The notes: generated by a model from the letters alone, not told the origin. Positions 17,601-25,356 are shown, counted from the first letter of the stretch. The stretch: DNA of 30,829 nucleotides from JBCCRH01 sp039208045 (GCA_039208045.1 JBCCRH010000015.1:1-30829); one strand, 5' to 3'. Translations and numbers: made by a program.

Positions 17601-18024
17601 TGCATTTCTCAATTCCATCTTCTGCTCGCCGCGTCAGCATGCTATTTTTACCCTGATTGTCGGTCAAGAATTGCTCGTACAATTGCTGTGCCTGGTCGTA
17701 CTGCCCCAAATACAACTTTGTTTCTGCATGAAGGAAGGTAGAAAATGGGAATTTCTTATCGGTATCTCTCATACGGAGCTGTGTATACGCAGCATCAGCT
17801 GAAGAGAATGCACCAAACTCTACAGCAGAGTTGGCATAACGATCCCATGCCAGCAGCATGGAACTATCGTACTCGATAACCACCTCATAGTATTTGTAGG
17901 CAGAATAGTAGTCTTTTTTCTCATATGCTTCATTAGCGGCCTCCAGCCAAGCCTGAAGCGTTTGCGCTTGCCCAATCTGAATACTGACGATAAGTAGCAA
18001 AAGCGATAAAAATATCTTATTCAT
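14671..18024 (-). CDS. OmpA-family outer-membrane protein with TPR, PD40 and five CRD-like repeats (PorE-like)
   Basis: This is a 1,117-residue protein with signal peptide MNKIFLSLLLLIVSIQIGQAQ. Residues about 22-150 are TPR-like helices (AYEKKDYYSAYKYYEVVI). Residues about 165-420 carry WD40-like PD40 motifs (LYFSS, LYFVSDRPGPNGEGNLDIW, YFASNRPDS). Residues about 438-921 are five tandem ~97-residue carboxypeptidase-regulatory-like domains (PLAGTTVELYE, PGKKYLVKGTKPGYTTD). The C-terminus from about 1018 is an OmpA peptidoglycan-binding domain (IEIQGYCSPRGQTSYNDILSERR, ending ERRVEII). The order TPR-PD40-CRD-OmpA is that of PorE, a T9SS-associated protein of Porphyromonas gingivalis, but this one lacks a lipobox and has five CRDs instead of one. 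It ends just before the adhesin start, so it probably anchors or supports adhesin export. A diverged paralogue of PorE is more likely than the housekeeping copy. Confidence 0.85.
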   Translation of the reverse strand: MNKIFLSLLLLIVSIQIGQAQTLQAWLEAANEAYEKKDYYSAYKYYEVVIEYDSSMLLAWDRYANSAVEFGAFSSADAAYTQLRMRDTDKKFPFSTFLHAETKLYLGQYDQAQQLYEQFLTDNQGKNSMLTRRAEDGIEKCTWATDWLGRPTKDTVYHTGPIINSRYSDFGAAAIGDTLYFSSLRFINKKDSLEPPRAIIKLLQYNPLDSTATKLPDNFNTPGKHVGHTTFNRDYSKIYYTECSYLNVSDIQCTLMVRERGPGGEWVNPKVLPVNETGFTNTHPNIGFDSTLMKEVLYFVSDRPGPNGEGNLDIWRSVLLEDGKYTKPEHFDLNTQRDDVTPFFDTPTQTLYFSSDGYIGFGGFDVLKASRTALGWSEPENIKFPINSSYNDLYYGKFINGSKVYFASNRPDSLALFWDESHDACCNDIYVINYETAVFLRALTYDLQDSNALAGVTVALYRIGPNGEEVLVDTKLNKIGNEFGFFVEPNMQYKLVATKDGYSSDSSSVDLTDVRLHNVGTIERKLYLDPPPPLRLTPSTYEETADNPLAGTTVELYELTPGGPILITSAFNPDGHEFDFPVEPGKKYLVKGTKPGYTTDTDTIDLSTPALMATADLSPKLILKRDIDPRAGAKLPPIALRVSTFDTDNTQPLPGTLVELLEPTPEGFRLITAQEDPVRHTYTFPIIPGKQYLVKGSKLGYESDRTTLDLTTLEIEPGTTIERELILTPPPPIELDVTTFLNNPSNPLPGVTVELYEETPDGPKLIGTKTNTEGNDFNFPLIRGKKYKIVGKRNGFTTAENTVDLTDPRLMKMKKIERELILNRKLDGEPGLEILTYEGDTLTPLNGVAIELIKLRDGVPETPDIQFNESGNDFLYPLELRVPYIVRAIKPGFETFVDTTIFLPNAINPLTNKIELALIMNRESFEDFLPLALYFDNDRPNPRTRRRTTEKAYPEVYQPYYDRKEAFIKAFTEGKDEEEAFLLREGFDNFFEREVNNGYRDLLDFSARLYDYLNQGNAIEIEIQGYCSPRGQTSYNDILSERRIDCVINHFERFQNGALKPFIQSKKLMIKVTPQGERTASQDISDKFDDERNSIFSILASVERRVEIIEVRTTINR

Positions 18025-18090
18025 AGCGGAGATTAATGCTTAGTGTCCTAAAAATGGTAGGGTCCTCTCTTTTTCATGTATACCATATAT

Positions 18091-18114
18091 ATAGGTAAAT
18101 ATGCCAATACCTAT
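18091..18114. promoter_or_regulatory. Small intercistronic hairpin
   Basis: ATAGGTA (18091-18097) and TACCTAT (18108-18114) form a 7-bp stem in the 93-base gap between the PorP/SprF gene and the OmpA-like gene. There is no T-run after it on the minus strand, so it is more likely an mRNA processing or stability element than a terminator. Confidence 0.3.
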
Positions 18115-18117
18115 TGC

Positions 18118-19206
18118 TTAGATCAATGGGCAAATTTTATGCTCCGGCAATGGTCGTACTTTCTTAATAATATAGCGGATGGAAAGCTCTAACCCACCAC
18201 GCCTTTGGGTAGCTATATCAAAGTCAGAGACATTCAAGTCGTAGGTCACTCCAGCTTGCCAGTTATTATAAAAGACTTCAATACCTGGGAAGAAAGCATC
18301 ACCATAATCATCAAAGCGATAGCCGAGTTCCAGTTGTATAGCCCACTGATTGCCTAAATCTCTATCCAAGTGCAGTTTCCCGCCTATGATGCCAACCCAC
18401 TCCGTGTACTGCCCTTGGAATTGGGCCAACAAATCGGCCACTAAATCCACCTCATCATCCAATTGAATAATACTGGTGATGTACGGACTAAGGCGCATTT
18501 CCAGAGGCGCATCATCTTCTTCATAAAATCCCTGGTTAGGCGTATGAAAGTGGTAGATACCTATCCCTGCATCAATCTTTGATCGATTTTCAAGCCGATC
18601 TACTAGCTCTCCGGGCTCCAGACTTTGCCAGCGGTAGTTGAGCCCTACCCCTAAGTCCATGAATAGCTTGCTGGTATTTGGGAAATTTTCTCCATTGGGG
18701 CGAGAAAGGTCTACAACATCTCCGTTCCATTGATTATCAAAGCGCACGCCATCCAAGCTAAATCCGCGTTGTGATCCACCTATCATGACGCCCCCCGAAG
18801 CAAAGCTATGATCATTAAGCTGACGAGTATAAGACCCAAACAAACCTAAGTTCATCAGCGTAAGCTTAGTCAATCCAGCTCGGTCATAAAAGAATTGTAT
18901 TCCTCCAGCAAAGAAACCTTTCTTTGCTGTATTCCTGATAAACTTCATGTCGGCAGCTACGCCGAAGGTGGTAAAATCAACAGGTACCCTCGACCACTGA
19001 TTGCGGTAGTTCCCCATGAAGCGGATATCTCCTCCAAAAACACCCGTCTGCGCTGGATTATTATATAAAGGAGTGTTGTGTATTTGAGAAAAGTGTACAT
19101 CCTGTGCATCTAGACAGCTGAAAAAGAATAGACAGATCAGCCCGGTAGCAAAAAGGGATTTGGTGTTTCTCAACGTCGTTTTAAATGTAGTACATGTTTT
19201 GTGCAT
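18118..19206 (-). CDS. PorP/SprF family type IX secretion membrane protein
   Basis: This 362-residue outer-membrane beta-barrel protein has the family hallmark right after the signal peptide: QDVHFSQIHNTPLYNNPA, then GDIRFMGNYRNQW. Later segments are typical barrel strands (AADMKF, FFAGGIQFFYDRAG, LGVGLNYRW, WAIQLELGYRFDDYG, LELSIRYIIKK). In Flavobacterium johnsoniae, SprF is needed for secretion of the adhesin SprB, and PorP/SprF proteins are commonly encoded beside proteins with gliding-motility C-terminal domains; that matches the neighbours here. A Cys near the end of the signal peptide (FFFSCLDAQ) resembles a lipobox, but the family is not lipidated, so I treat it as an ordinary signal. 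It is first in the minus-strand cluster and probably dedicated to the adhesin two genes downstream. Confidence 0.9.
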   Translation of the reverse strand: MHKTCTTFKTTLRNTKSLFATGLICLFFFSCLDAQDVHFSQIHNTPLYNNPAQTGVFGGDIRFMGNYRNQWSRVPVDFTTFGVAADMKFIRNTAKKGFFAGGIQFFYDRAGLTKLTLMNLGLFGSYTRQLNDHSFASGGVMIGGSQRGFSLDGVRFDNQWNGDVVDLSRPNGENFPNTSKLFMDLGVGLNYRWQSLEPGELVDRLENRSKIDAGIGIYHFHTPNQGFYEEDDAPLEMRLSPYITSIIQLDDEVDLVADLLAQFQGQYTEWVGIIGGKLHLDRDLGNQWAIQLELGYRFDDYGDAFFPGIEVFYNNWQAGVTYDLNVSDFDIATQRRGGLELSIRYIIKKVRPLPEHKICPLI

Positions 19207-20145
19207 GGCAACTGGATATTAGTTCATGGATTCCAAAAGTCTAGCTATAGCTATATTATATATAGAATGTTTTACTACTTCATAGTACCTCATCACAGCC
19301 ATAGAGTCTTACTATCTACAGTATAGTAATCTCGAAATAGCATAGTGACAATGGTCTATGAGAAAACCAGAGAATAAATGGAATTAATTTTTTGTAACGG
19401 ATGTCTTTATAGCCTCAAAACGACATCCCACAATAAATGGGAGACTTGCTATTAGCAAAATTGGGGGGAACAAAGCTCTAAATGCTCTAAAACGTACCAG
19501 CCCTATACATAGGTCTAGGGCTGAAAATACTAATTTTACAGAATACCAGCTAATCTTAGAACCTATAATTTTGATAGGATACCTGATTTAGCCAATAATT
19601 ATACCTTATCTACCTATTTTGACTACTACCCCATTCGTAAGTCACATACTCTTTGTTTTCTCATAGCAATGCACAAATACAAACAAACTAAAAAAAGTGC
19701 TATTAATATTTTTAAAATACGTTTACTATTTCTATATTTGTGCTGTACTTATCCCAAGATGCAATAAAAAGCATCAACGACAAAATAAAAAAGCATTGTT
19801 TATTGTATTCTCTTTCATCAGAGATGCATGATCGTACATTTTCACCTCAAGAACCAGATTAAAGAAAAAATATTGAGCAAATTTTATCTTTTTAAGAACT
19901 AATTGCTTAATATTGTATTAAATGCTATGACAAGCATTCCCATGTACACATTTTTTTAGACATTCTTCTTAACTGAGTGTCTATAATTCCCATCCCATAA
20001 TTTGTCTTTTGTTCGACGCACTATTTTTTATAGTGGTGTAGTTATCCATTGTCAAATTTTCCGCAACTATCTTAACTACGCTACTATCTACTTGACCAAT
20101 TTCAAGGGTTCACTTTAGGACTCAACCAACTTCAAAAAAAAGAGC
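19207..20145. other. Non-coding divergent intergenic region, about 940 bp
   Basis: This AT-rich stretch lies between divergently transcribed genes. I find no credible reading frame on either strand. It holds a hairpin with 8-bp arms (CAGCCCTA 19498-19505, TAGGGCTG 19516-19523), a small palindrome at 19446-19458, a run of TATA-type sequence at 19245-19265, and a TATATTTG box at 19733-19740. It is the largest gene-free stretch in the window and must carry both promoters; the rest is unexplained. Confidence 0.7.
19733..19740 (+). promoter_or_regulatory. Possible -7 box (TATATTTG)
   Basis: TATATTTG matches the TAnnTTTG consensus of Bacteroidota primary sigma factor promoters. The -33 position holds only T-rich sequence (TTTTTA near 19709), not a clear TTTG. 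It would leave a 5' leader of about 400 bases before the GTG at 20146, so it may instead drive an unseen RNA or be chance. Confidence 0.3.
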
Positions 20146-21135
20146 GTGAAAAAGACAATTTTATTAACCTTACTACTATCCGTTAGCTGGCACCTACAGG
20201 CGAAGGTGTTCCATGTTACAACGAATGGTACTAGCAACGGATCGAGCTGGCACAAAGCTTGTTCTCTCTTGTTTGCACTAGAAAAAGCTTCTCCAGGAGA
20301 TGAAATTTGGGTTGCCAAAGGCAAATATCTCCCAACTACTTCAACAGATCGTACTGCTTCTTTCGAGATTTCTGAGGGTATTAAGTTATATGGTGGCTTT
20401 GTGGGCACAGAGCGTTCCATTAACGATAGAAACTGGGAAGTAAACTTGACTATCCTTTCTGGCGAAATTGGAAATGCAGGGCCAACAGATAATGTGTACT
20501 CTGTAGTACGTACCAAAAATGTGAGCGCTGCAACTACAGTAAACGGTTTCGTTATCACTGGCGGTTTTGCAAATGGTACTACGCTGAAGGGCGATGTAAA
20601 GCGTTGTGGCGGAGGTTGGTACAATGATGGCTCAAACGGAGCCTCGAATCCAACGATCGAAAACTGCCTGTTCGCTGAGAACTATGCCCGTGATGGTGCT
20701 GCGCTGTACAACTTCGCTAAGAATGGAGAAAGCAGCCCTTCTATCACTAATTGCCAATTTATCGCTAACCGCGCTGATCTTGACGGTGGTGCTATCTACA
20801 ATAATGGAGAAAGCGGTAAAAGTAGCCCCGTAATTAGCGATTGCCTGTTTCAAGACAATGAAGCAACTTACGGTGCTGGAATTCAGAATTTAGGAGATTA
20901 TGGCCAAGTAACGCCTCTTATCGAAAACTGCATTTTCGTATCTAATATCTCTTACATTCGTGGAAGCAGCATTTACAGTGCACGCCCAAAGCGCGGCATT
21001 TGTAAGCCAATTATCAAGGCTTGCCGCTATGAAGACAACCAGGCAAGTGTTGGTAAAGACATTGGAGGTTTATCTCCTACACAGGCTAGTGATGATAAAG
21101 CTGGAAAATTGTTCTTTGTAAGCTCTGGATATTAA
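20146..21135 (+). CDS. Secreted right-handed beta-helix protein
   Basis: This 329-residue protein starts at GTG (20146), preceded by AGAG; signal peptide MKKTILLTLLLSVSWHLQA. Residues 20-140 are the N-terminal cap typical of bacterial parallel beta-helix proteins (VTTNGTSNGSSWHKAC, GDEIWVAKGKYLPT, IKLYGGFVGTERS, TILSGEIG). From about residue 165 there are five coils of 29-31 residues, each built as P-x-I-x-x-C-x-F then a gap and GGAIYN or GAALYN; the Cys falls at the same place in every coil. There is no catalytic polysaccharide-lyase motif I can identify and no T9SS sorting domain at the C-terminus (LFFVSSGY). It could bind carbohydrate or be structural. It faces the PorP/SprF cluster divergently and is followed by a strong terminator, so it is monocistronic. 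Confidence 0.75.
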   Translation: MKKTILLTLLLSVSWHLQAKVFHVTTNGTSNGSSWHKACSLLFALEKASPGDEIWVAKGKYLPTTSTDRTASFEISEGIKLYGGFVGTERSINDRNWEVNLTILSGEIGNAGPTDNVYSVVRTKNVSAATTVNGFVITGGFANGTTLKGDVKRCGGGWYNDGSNGASNPTIENCLFAENYARDGAALYNFAKNGESSPSITNCQFIANRADLDGGAIYNNGESGKSSPVISDCLFQDNEATYGAGIQNLGDYGQVTPLIENCIFVSNISYIRGSSIYSARPKRGICKPIIKACRYEDNQASVGKDIGGLSPTQASDDKAGKLFFVSSGY

Positions 21136-21164
21136 TAGATAGTAACTATACTTGATTTATAAGG

Positions 21165-21208
21165 CAAGAAAGCCGATCATTCTAATGAATGATCGGCTTT
21201 CTTGTTTT
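21165..21208 (+). terminator. Strong rho-independent terminator
   Basis: A perfect 17-bp stem (21165-21181 with 21188-21204; arm starts CAAGAAAGCCGATC) with a 6-base loop is followed by TTTT. It lies about 30 bases after the beta-helix gene and before the NlpC/P60 lipoprotein. Confidence 0.93.
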
Positions 21209-21258
21209 AGGCAATTTATGGCTATCTTTCCACTGACTGCTCATACAAAACTTCCAAT

Positions 21259-22455
21259 ATGATGCTGCGATTTGTCTTAGCCACCGGCATAATACTGCTA
21301 TCTACTGCCTGCCAGACCAATAACAAAATTGATTTGATCGATACTCAAATCGAAGTGCTCCGCCAACGCTTTGCTCCTGACAAGCGCGTCGCTATCTTTC
21401 AGCTTAAAGCAGTCCCAAGCGGAGCAAACATCATCCTAAAAGGAGAAACCAACCTCCCAGCGGCAAAAGAGGCAGTATTTGCTTTTTTAGAGGAACAAGC
21501 TATCCCCGTGGTTGATAGTATTAGCATGCTTCCATCTGCTGAGCTAAGCGATAAGACTTATGGTGTCGTGCGGGTATCTGCTTGCAATATCCGCTCCAAG
21601 CCCAGCGATTCTGCTGAGCTTTCTACCCAATCCACCCTAGGCACTCCCCTACGCATTTATAAGCAACAAGGAAATTGGTTTTACATACAAACACCAGATG
21701 GCTATCTCGGATGGCTCTACAAAGGGGGCTTCACTCGGTTGGATAAAGCAGCATTTGAGCAATGGCAGGCAAGGGAGCGGGTAGTTTACTTACCAGAAAT
21801 GGGTTTCAGTTATGCTTCTACCGAAGCAAATGCTTCGGTCGTATCAGATTTACTAGCGGGTAATATTTTGGCTTTGTTAGCTGTAGAAGGAGACTATCTG
21901 AGAGTAGGCTATCCCGATGGTCGAGAAGCCTATTTACAACAGTCAGCCGTTTTACCACTATCCGAATGGCTCCAGAGCCGCCAGCCTAACCCTGAAAACA
22001 TCTTGGCAACTGCCCAGAATTGGATGGGTCGCCCTTATCTCTGGGGAGGTACGTCGGGCAAGGGCGTTGATTGTAGCGGTTTTACAAAAAGTGTATTCTA
22101 TCTAAATGGGCTGATGCTCCCTCGCGATGCCTCCCAGCAAGTACATGTTGGGAAGCCGATTGCAACAGATACCACTTTGGTCAATTTAGTGCCGGGGGAT
22201 TTCTTATTTTTTGGCACTCCTGCCACGGATACTAAAAAAGAACGCATCAAACATGTGGCCATCTACATGGGCGATGGCAAAATTATTCATTCAGCAGAAT
22301 TAGTGAAAATCGAAAGTTTGAGAAGAGGAGACCCAGATTTTGCAGAGGATCGGCTAAAAACGTTTCTAAAGGCCAAAAGGATGCTACAAACACCAAACGA
22401 ATTTGGTATTCCAATGCTTGCTAGTCTACCGGCCTATCAACCCAAGGGCTCATAA
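21259..22455 (+). CDS. SH3-domain NlpC/P60 peptidoglycan hydrolase lipoprotein
   Basis: This 398-residue lipoprotein is predicted to cut peptide cross-bridges or stem peptides of peptidoglycan. The signal ends in LSTAC, with lipidated Cys18. Residues about 28-95 form a small N-terminal domain. Residues about 100-162 (YGVVRVSACNIRSKPSDSAE, ending GWLYKGGF) and 174-234 are two bacterial SH3 domains, likely cell-wall binding. Residues about 245-365 are the NlpC/P60 catalytic domain: GRPYLWGGTSGKGVDCSGF with nucleophile Cys272, His332 in KHVAIYMG and His344 in IIHSAE. All three catalytic positions are present, so it should be active. The order resembles dipeptidyl-peptidase VI-like cell-wall endopeptidases. 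Two adjacent ATGs (21259, 21262) are possible starts. Confidence 0.9.
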   Translation: MMLRFVLATGIILLSTACQTNNKIDLIDTQIEVLRQRFAPDKRVAIFQLKAVPSGANIILKGETNLPAAKEAVFAFLEEQAIPVVDSISMLPSAELSDKTYGVVRVSACNIRSKPSDSAELSTQSTLGTPLRIYKQQGNWFYIQTPDGYLGWLYKGGFTRLDKAAFEQWQARERVVYLPEMGFSYASTEANASVVSDLLAGNILALLAVEGDYLRVGYPDGREAYLQQSAVLPLSEWLQSRQPNPENILATAQNWMGRPYLWGGTSGKGVDCSGFTKSVFYLNGLMLPRDASQQVHVGKPIATDTTLVNLVPGDFLFFGTPATDTKKERIKHVAIYMGDGKIIHSAELVKIESLRRGDPDFAEDRLKTFLKAKRMLQTPNEFGIPMLASLPAYQPKGS

Positions 22456-22552
22456 GCTTTTTTCACGAACAACCGTGACGACTACATAGATGAATCCACA
22501 AATAAGGAATAGAGCACCCATAGTAATTGGTTAATGATCAAGTAAACGATAA

Positions 22553-23242
22553 ATGGATACGCCAGACTCCAAAGCACCACTCGAACGCATCACCATGAAG
22601 AGCATTCTAGGTATTCTGCTAGAACAGTTTCACTTAGAACGCGGGATTGGTTACACCGTAAAGCAGTTTATTCTGGCTCCCAGAGCAGCAATAGAAGAAT
22701 ACCTCTACCGCGATCGCTCGCGTATGATCAAGCCTTTCCGCTTCGCGCTACTGATGGCTGCCATTGCGACCTTTCTATCTTTTCAGTTTTTGCCAATCAG
22801 CGATGAGATGACAGAAGAGTTCAGAAATTCTGATGGGTATGCACAGTTGCCAGCGTACATACAGTCTTTTGCCATAGGACTGATAGTGGCTTTTAATAAA
22901 TACTTTAACCTCTTTTTCCTAAGTGCTATCCCACTACTTACAATAGGCACCTATTGGGTGTTTAGGCAATTTAACTTTGCGGAGCACTTGGTGATCAACA
23001 GCTATATCTTTTCGATCAAAACGATAGTGTACTGCCTGTTAATTCCATTTATCGTTAAATTTCCGATTGCGTCGGTTATTCAGTCCGCCTTGTATTTAGG
23101 GTATAATTTATATGCTTTCTTAAGCATTTTTAAACTGCCCCTAGGCAAGGGCATTCTCAAGTCGCTACTAGTGTGGGGTATTTATCAGGTCGCTACCGCA
23201 ATCGTAATTTTGATTGCGCTCTTATTTTCACTCCTGTTTTAA
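22553..23242 (+). CDS. DUF3667-like integral membrane protein
   Basis: This 229-residue membrane protein has an N-terminal soluble part that fits DUF3667: an amphipathic stretch (ILGILLEQFHLERGIGYTVKQFILAPRAAIEEYLYRD broken around the Pro), then RSRMIKPFRFALLM leading into the first membrane helix. Four to five hydrophobic helices follow, ending in a long one (ATAIVILIALLFSLLF). Many DUF3667 proteins carry an N-terminal zinc-ribbon with Cys pairs; none is present here. The function of the family is unknown. Its TAA stop at 23240-23242 overlaps the stop of the convergent dehydratase gene, and there is no terminator between them. Confidence 0.7.
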   Translation: MDTPDSKAPLERITMKSILGILLEQFHLERGIGYTVKQFILAPRAAIEEYLYRDRSRMIKPFRFALLMAAIATFLSFQFLPISDEMTEEFRNSDGYAQLPAYIQSFAIGLIVAFNKYFNLFFLSAIPLLTIGTYWVFRQFNFAEHLVINSYIFSIKTIVYCLLIPFIVKFPIASVIQSALYLGYNLYAFLSIFKLPLGKGILKSLLVWGIYQVATAIVILIALLFSLLF

Positions 23243-24219
23243 AATGGTAGCTGCTCCAAATCCACATTTCCGCCCGTTACAATAATACCCACTCGTTTGC
23301 CTGCAAATTGTTCAGGATAGGTCAATACTGCTGCCAAGGGTACCGCACAGGAAGGCTCGATGATAATTTTCATTCGCTCCCAGGTCATCCGCATTGCTTC
23401 GATGATCGTAGACTCTTCGACGGTAAAGATATCATCCACCTGCTTAGAAATCACCTCAAAAGTCTTCGGCCCCAGATTGGTTCTCAGCCCATCAGCAATA
23501 GTATTGATGGTCGTATTATTAATGATTTTACCTGCCTTGAACGACTGATAGGCATCATCCACTTCTTTGGGTTCTGCCCCGTAGACTTTTGCGTGCGGTA
23601 GGAGTGCTCGGGTAGCAAGGGCAGTCCCACTCATTAGGCCACCGCCACCAATAGGTGCCATGACGATATCTAGCTCGCCCACTTCTTCTATCAATTCTTT
23701 TGCCGCAGTGGCTTGTCCAGCAATGACGTCGTAGTTATCGTAAGGGTGAATAAAAGTAGCCCCCTTCTCTGCTACTACTGCTTGTAGGGTCGTCTCCCTA
23801 GCCGCTAGTGTTGGAGCACAATGAATCACTTCAGCACCATAGCCTCTAGTCGCTTTTTCTTTGATCTTGGGAGCATTACTAGGCATTACGATATAGGCAG
23901 GCACACCGAGGTACTGCGCACTTCGAGCGACTGCTTGGGCGTGATTGCCGGAAGAGTGGGTAGCTAAACCACGATCCAATTCCACTTTGCTAAGTCGCAG
24001 CGCGGCGCTACTGGCCCCTCGCATTTTAAAAGCACCAATTTTCTGGAAATTTTCACATTTAAAAAAGAGCTGGGCACCAGCAATGGCGTTGATACTTGTA
24101 CTCTGTAGCACTGGTGTGCAATGAATCATCGGAGCTATTGCTTCGTGGGTAGCCACAATATCTGACCAGGTGGGGGTGGCGGCTAGTTTCTGCAATATAG
24201 TGGTCGTTTGCTTAAGCAT
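23239..24219 (-). CDS. Threonine/serine dehydratase-type PLP enzyme (serine racemase-like)
   Basis: This 326-residue fold-type II PLP enzyme has ENFQKIGAFKMRGA with the Schiff-base Lys65, SSGNHAQA at 89-96 binding substrate carboxylate, the glycine loop GGGGL at 191-195 for the PLP phosphate, and TGGNVDLE at 315-322 near the pyridine nitrogen. The short length, without a C-terminal ACT regulatory domain, fits catabolic threonine dehydratase, serine dehydratase or serine racemase rather than the biosynthetic isoleucine-pathway enzyme. Products would be 2-oxobutanoate or pyruvate plus ammonia, or D-serine. It starts 29 bases after the upstream glycosylasparaginase gene ends, so the two probably share a transcript and could act together in amino-acid scavenging. 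Sequence alone does not settle dehydratase against racemase. Confidence 0.88.
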   Translation of the reverse strand: MLKQTTTILQKLAATPTWSDIVATHEAIAPMIHCTPVLQSTSINAIAGAQLFFKCENFQKIGAFKMRGASSAALRLSKVELDRGLATHSSGNHAQAVARSAQYLGVPAYIVMPSNAPKIKEKATRGYGAEVIHCAPTLAARETTLQAVVAEKGATFIHPYDNYDVIAGQATAAKELIEEVGELDIVMAPIGGGGLMSGTALATRALLPHAKVYGAEPKEVDDAYQSFKAGKIINNTTINTIADGLRTNLGPKTFEVISKQVDDIFTVEESTIIEAMRMTWERMKIIIEPSCAVPLAAVLTYPEQFAGKRVGIIVTGGNVDLEQLPF

Positions 24220-24248
24220 TTTTAAACTAGATTTGGCAATTTCATTAA

Positions 24249-25235
24249 TTAAGTCAACATAAAATCAGATTTTCTCACTTCAGGATTGGAGGCGTGGTCA
24301 ACGGTATAGCTAAATCCTTTGCGTACAGAGTATGCCCCTGTCTCCCCAGTTTTCGATAACGCAACAAATCCAACTTGATATTCATGTGCCAGATGGGCAT
24401 GTTTGGCTACAATACGTTCAACCGCTTGCTTGCAAGCTTCCTTCGGGCTTAGCCCCTGCCGCATAAATTCAACGACTAAAAAAGAGCCCAAGGTGCGCAG
24501 TACCATCTCCCCTAAGCCAGTAGCACAGGCCGCACCTACTTCATTATCAACAAACAAACCAGCACCAATGATGGGAGAATCTCCAACACGCCCCGGCATC
24601 TTAAAGGCGATGCCACTAGTAGTACAAGCTCCCGATAGATTCCCATGCTCATCCAAGGCCAACATCCCAATCGTATCGTGCTGTTCTACATTAATTTTGG
24701 GGGCATATTCGCGTTTTTTCAACCATCGCTTCCAAGCTTGTTCTGCCGAAGGAGTAAGCAGATTTTCTGCTTTAAATCCACAAGAAAGCGCAAACTGGAG
24801 GGCACCGTCACCACTTAGCATGACATGTGGAGTCTGCTCCATAATCTTCCTGGCTACCGATGTGGGGTGCTTAATTTGCTTAAGGCAAGTTACGCTACCT
24901 GCATTACCCAAATGATCCATAATGCAAGCATCTAAGGTAACATCACCGTTTCGGTCTGGCATCCCACCATAACCTACCGTTACATCTTTGGGATTGGCCT
25001 CTACGACCTTTACTCCTTCTTCAACGGCATCTAGTGCGCTGCCCCCTTGATGCAAGATTTCCATAGCGCGATCCGTACCATAAGTGCGGTTCCAAGTCGC
25101 CACAACAATAGGAGTCTTCACTACTTTCGTTTCTTCTCTTTTACTCGGCGGAGGAGCCTCCTCCAAGCAGCTGTTTAAAGAAAGGCCTAAGGCAGAGAGG
25201 GCCGTTTTGTATAGAAAGGTTCTTCGTTTAATCAT
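24249..25235 (-). CDS. Glycosylasparaginase (N4-(beta-N-acetylglucosaminyl)-L-asparaginase), lipoprotein
   Basis: This 328-residue Ntn-hydrolase probably removes the GlcNAc from Asn of N-glycopeptides. The N-terminus has MIKRRTFLYK then a hydrophobic stretch to SLNSC, a lipobox with Cys23; the double Arg also resembles a Tat signal. Known family features are TWNRTYG, GGSALDAVEEGVKVVE, GYGGMPDRNG, the autocleavage site HDTIGM with Thr188 as the new N-terminal nucleophile, and GRVGDSPIIGAGLFVDN plus CATGLGE for substrate binding. GRVGDSPI and HDTIGM favour glycosylasparaginase over plain isoaspartyl peptidase. Length is normal. Predicted location is the envelope, facing the periplasm or cell surface. 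It is upstream of and close to the PLP enzyme gene. Confidence 0.88.
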   Translation of the reverse strand: MIKRRTFLYKTALSALGLSLNSCLEEAPPPSKREETKVVKTPIVVATWNRTYGTDRAMEILHQGGSALDAVEEGVKVVEANPKDVTVGYGGMPDRNGDVTLDACIMDHLGNAGSVTCLKQIKHPTSVARKIMEQTPHVMLSGDGALQFALSCGFKAENLLTPSAEQAWKRWLKKREYAPKINVEQHDTIGMLALDEHGNLSGACTTSGIAFKMPGRVGDSPIIGAGLFVDNEVGAACATGLGEMVLRTLGSFLVVEFMRQGLSPKEACKQAVERIVAKHAHLAHEYQVGFVALSKTGETGAYSVRKGFSYTVDHASNPEVRKSDFMLT

Positions 25236-25356
25236 TGGTCTAGTGTTTATTACTGGGTGGGTACCATACTGATTTCATGAGTATGTTTGTTTTTATTGTC
25301 TGCCGCCTAAGATATGCAAAAAAGTGATGGAGCCTTTTGTGTAATAAACTAAAACT

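Noticed and set aside
19093..19122. Lipoprotein signal in the PorP/SprF-family protein (FFFSCLDAQ)
   Set aside because: The sequence does not fit the lipobox well and members of the family are beta-barrels cleaved by ordinary signal peptidase.
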